Shown: positions 61,978 to 64,000 of the stretch, piece by piece
Layout of the letters: each line of letters starts with the position of its first letter
Position numbering within the stretch: the stretch's first letter is position 1
DNA from: Pseudomonas coleopterorum
GTDB lineage: Bacteria > Pseudomonadota > Gammaproteobacteria > Pseudomonadales > Pseudomonadaceae
Direction of reading: 5' to 3'
DNA: 64,000 bases
Assembly (NCBI RefSeq): GCF_900105555.1
Contig: NZ_FNTZ01000001.1
Coordinates: forward strand, 558,001 to 622,000
Position numbers and translations under genes: made by a program
Notes under the pieces: generated by a model
Told to the model about the DNA's origin: nothing
What the model saw: the letters and a program-made list of their open reading frames with translations, nothing else
Database searches by the model: none

Positions 61978-64000
61978 TGGAAATATCCCTTGAGAGTTTG
62001 TGTACTGCCCTCGATCGCCTGGAGGTGTTGGAGACGAGTTTGCTGGCCTGGGGGGACACCGGTGGCTTCTTCACTGAAGACGAGATACTTGCGACACTCG
62101 AAGAGGTGCTTCCCGAGGACGATCCCTATGACGTTCTGCTCGGACTCTGCGACCACGCAATGGTGATCGAGGCTCCCCACCCTGAGGGATTATCCAAGCG
62201 CTACAGGACGCGAATGGGAGAAGCTGTGCATCTGTACCGCCATCTTCGCCAGTGGTTCTTAAACAAACCGGCCGACCAGGCCCGTACGCTAGTTTCCGAT
62301 TTTCGTTTCGTTCGACGGCCGCGTAGTTACCCCTGCCGCGATCAGAGTTTACAGAAACTGCTAGATTGCTTGGGCGAGGACGCTTCTGCGCGATTCCACC
62401 TGCCAATCCGCGCTCTACTGGGACACCAGGAGAACCTGCTTCTGGCCGGCTTTCAGGTGCGTGCTACTAATCGAGTCCTGCAGGCGTCTAAGGATCGGTC
62501 CATCCATGCTGCCGGCAGCATAGTCTGTGCCGGCACTGGTAGCGGCAAGACCTTAGCTTTCTATTTACCAGCCTTAGCTGCCTTATGCAGTCAATTGGCT
62601 GAGGATGCGTCCTCGCGAGTACGCATTCTGGCGATCTACCCGCGGCGTGAACTGCTTAAGGATCAGTTCATGGAGACTTGGAGCCAATGCCGAAAACTGG
62701 ACGAATTGGTCAAGTCGCAGTCAGGCCGAAAAATTTCCATTGGGGCATTTTTTGGCGACACGCTGGAGAACACCAGTTCTGCCCATGAAGCCGCAAAAAA
62801 GTTCAGCGGCAATTTGCCGTTCGACTTGTTGCGTTGCCCAAGGAAGGATTGCTCCGGAAAAATGGAATGGCGTCTGGAGGGGTCTGTCGCGCAACGCGAA
62901 GAACTGCACTGCAGTCGCTGTGATCATTATGTACCTCATGATGAGGTTCGATTGACTCGGCGGTCTCTGGCTGCTGCGCCACCGGATATCCTCTTCACGA
63001 CGACTGAAATGCTGAATCAGCATCTTGGGAACTATGCATTCCACCACTTATTTGGGGTAGGTAACTCCGAGGGGCCCACACTGGTGCTGCTGGATGAGGT
63101 GCATACTTATGAAGGTAGTAGCGGAGCGCAGACGGCCTATCTGCTACGGCGTTGGATGAAGCGAAGTGAATGCCGCCCACACTTCGTTGGACTTTCCGCT
63201 ACTTTGAGTGGCGCACCTGCTTTTTTTTCCGAGTTAATCGGGGCGAAAGAAGGTCATGTGGAGTTGATCGAGCCTCTTGCGGATGAGATGGTGGATGAGG
63301 GCGCCGAGTATCTTATGTTGTTGCGCGGGGATCCGGTTTCTCAAACCGCATTGCTTTCCACCACCATTCAGGCCGCCATGTTGACTCGACGTATCCTAGA
63401 TAATCGTGACAAGAGATCGCGTGGAACATGGGGAAGTAAAACTTTCGTCTTTACCGATGATTTGGATGTCAACAATCGACTCTATCACCAACTGGCAGAC
63501 GCTGAAGGTTGGAAAACCAGGGGCGCGCAGTTGGTGCCGGACCATGAACCGCTGGCAAGCTTGAGGGGAGGTGGTCGCTATCTAGATTATCCAAGCCGCC
63601 TTAAACGTATTCAGTTAGGCCAAGACTGGCAAATAGGCATGGATATCGGGCATTCGCTCGACAATGATGATCGCGCTCTGGTAGGCCGGACCTCTAGTCA
63701 GGACTCTGGCGTCGACCCTAACTCCGAGATAGTAGTGGCTACTGCTTCGCTGGAGGTCGGCTTTAACGATCCATTGGTTGGAGCGGTTTTGCAGCATAAG
63801 GCGCCGCGTAGCGTTGCATCCTATCTGCAGCGCAAGGGGCGTGCTGGGCGCCCCCGCGGGATGCGCCCATGGACTCTCGTTGTGCTTTCTGAGTTCGGTC
63901 GAGATCGAGTTGCTTTCCAGCGTTACGAGGATTTGCTTACCCCTGAAATCAAGCGACAGAGGTTGCCCCTTCAGAATGGGCATATCCAGAAGATGCAGGG
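61977..64000 (+). CDS. dpdJ: DpdJ, DEVH helicase of the Dpd system (3' end outside window)
   Basis: At least 674 codons are open to the window edge. Motif I CAGTGSGKTLAFYLPAL is at about 184-200, motif II LLLDEVHTYEG (Asp about 373), motif III GLSATLSG, and motif VI YLQRKGRAGRPRG at about 617-629. Between motifs I and II two Cys pairs (CPRKDC at about 285 and CSRC at about 310) look like a zinc ribbon inserted in the helicase core. The ATG overlaps the dpdI stop. DpdJ proteins are long, so a large C-terminal part is missing. It is the third helicase of the operon. Confidence 0.8.
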   Translation, partial: MEISLESLCTALDRLEVLETSLLAWGDTGGFFTEDEILATLEEVLPEDDPYDVLLGLCDHAMVIEAPHPEGLSKRYRTRMGEAVHLYRHLRQWFLNKPADQARTLVSDFRFVRRPRSYPCRDQSLQKLLDCLGEDASARFHLPIRALLGHQENLLLAGFQVRATNRVLQASKDRSIHAAGSIVCAGTGSGKTLAFYLPALAALCSQLAEDASSRVRILAIYPRRELLKDQFMETWSQCRKLDELVKSQSGRKISIGAFFGDTLENTSSAHEAAKKFSGNLPFDLLRCPRKDCSGKMEWRLEGSVAQREELHCSRCDHYVPHDEVRLTRRSLAAAPPDILFTTTEMLNQHLGNYAFHHLFGVGNSEGPTLVLLDEVHTYEGSSGAQTAYLLRRWMKRSECRPHFVGLSATLSGAPAFFSELIGAKEGHVELIEPLADEMVDEGAEYLMLLRGDPVSQTALLSTTIQAAMLTRRILDNRDKRSRGTWGSKTFVFTDDLDVNNRLYHQLADAEGWKTRGAQLVPDHEPLASLRGGGRYLDYPSRLKRIQLGQDWQIGMDIGHSLDNDDRALVGRTSSQDSGVDPNSEIVVATASLEVGFNDPLVGAVLQHKAPRSVASYLQRKGRAGRPRGMRPWTLVVLSEFGRDRVAFQRYEDLLTPEIKRQRLPLQNGHIQKMQ

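Noticed and set aside
51714..64000. DISARM, BREX, Zorya or Druantia as the identity of the helicase-rich operon
   Set aside because: No methylase, PglZ, DrmB or membrane motor protein is present; the SNF2, RecQ-like, P-loop and DEVH order fits dpdE-J better.

Overview
The window is chromosomal DNA from a Pseudomonas, probably of the P. putida/P. fluorescens side of the genus. The evidence is a recB-recD pair, a LysR-mmsA-mmsB valine catabolism unit, an McpS-like chemoreceptor, Pseudomonas-type REP palindromes, a DUF6124 gene, and very GC-rich core genes with strong third-position G/C. No rRNA, tRNA, CRISPR array, transposase or integrase was seen.

Layout. 1-4868: 3' part of recB and complete recD (DNA repair, overlapping ATGA). 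4897-8342: LysR regulator divergent from mmsA-mmsB. 8407-16116: four-gene phosphorelay (hybrid kinase, REC-EAL phosphodiesterase, second hybrid kinase with HPt, NarL-type regulator). It converges on 16121-21939, a minus-strand chaperone-usher fimbrial operon. The arrangement resembles the Pvr/Rcs-CupD and Roc-Cup systems of P. aeruginosa. 22159-26645: periplasmic aldose-epimerase-like protein, MdaB quinone reductase, LysR regulator, lipoprotein. 26670-26856: tandem REP array. 26876-30570: chemoreceptor and a 2,5-dioxovalerate-type aldehyde dehydrogenase. 30711-31047: second REP array. 31255-33216: REC-CheC-like protein and PAS-GGDEF diguanylate cyclase. 33226-44408: apparent catabolic and uptake locus with an MFS permease, two paralogous FAD-dependent amine/amino-acid oxidoreductases, an IclR regulator and a five-gene peptide/opine-type ABC transporter. 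44647-46908: TonB-dependent receptor. 47037-50806: isochorismatase-like protein with Ser in place of the catalytic Cys, small DUF6124 protein behind a candidate structured RNA, frameshifted hybrid histidine kinase, and a GAF protein.

51714-64000 is the accessory part. It is a tightly packed plus-strand operon, visibly richer in A/T, whose six genes match in order and domain content the dpdE-dpdF-dpdG-dpdH-dpdI-dpdJ genes of the Dpd 7-deazaguanine DNA modification/restriction system: SNF2-like helicase, RecQ-like helicase, small protein, P-loop ATPase, coiled-coil protein, DEVH helicase cut by the window edge. The modification genes (dpdA, dpdB, dpdC and preQ0 synthesis genes) are not in the window. 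They are not immediately upstream, so they should lie beyond 64000 or elsewhere. This is a described but little-understood defence system and is the most interesting part of the window.

Functional names come from reading the proteins and their order; no database search was run.
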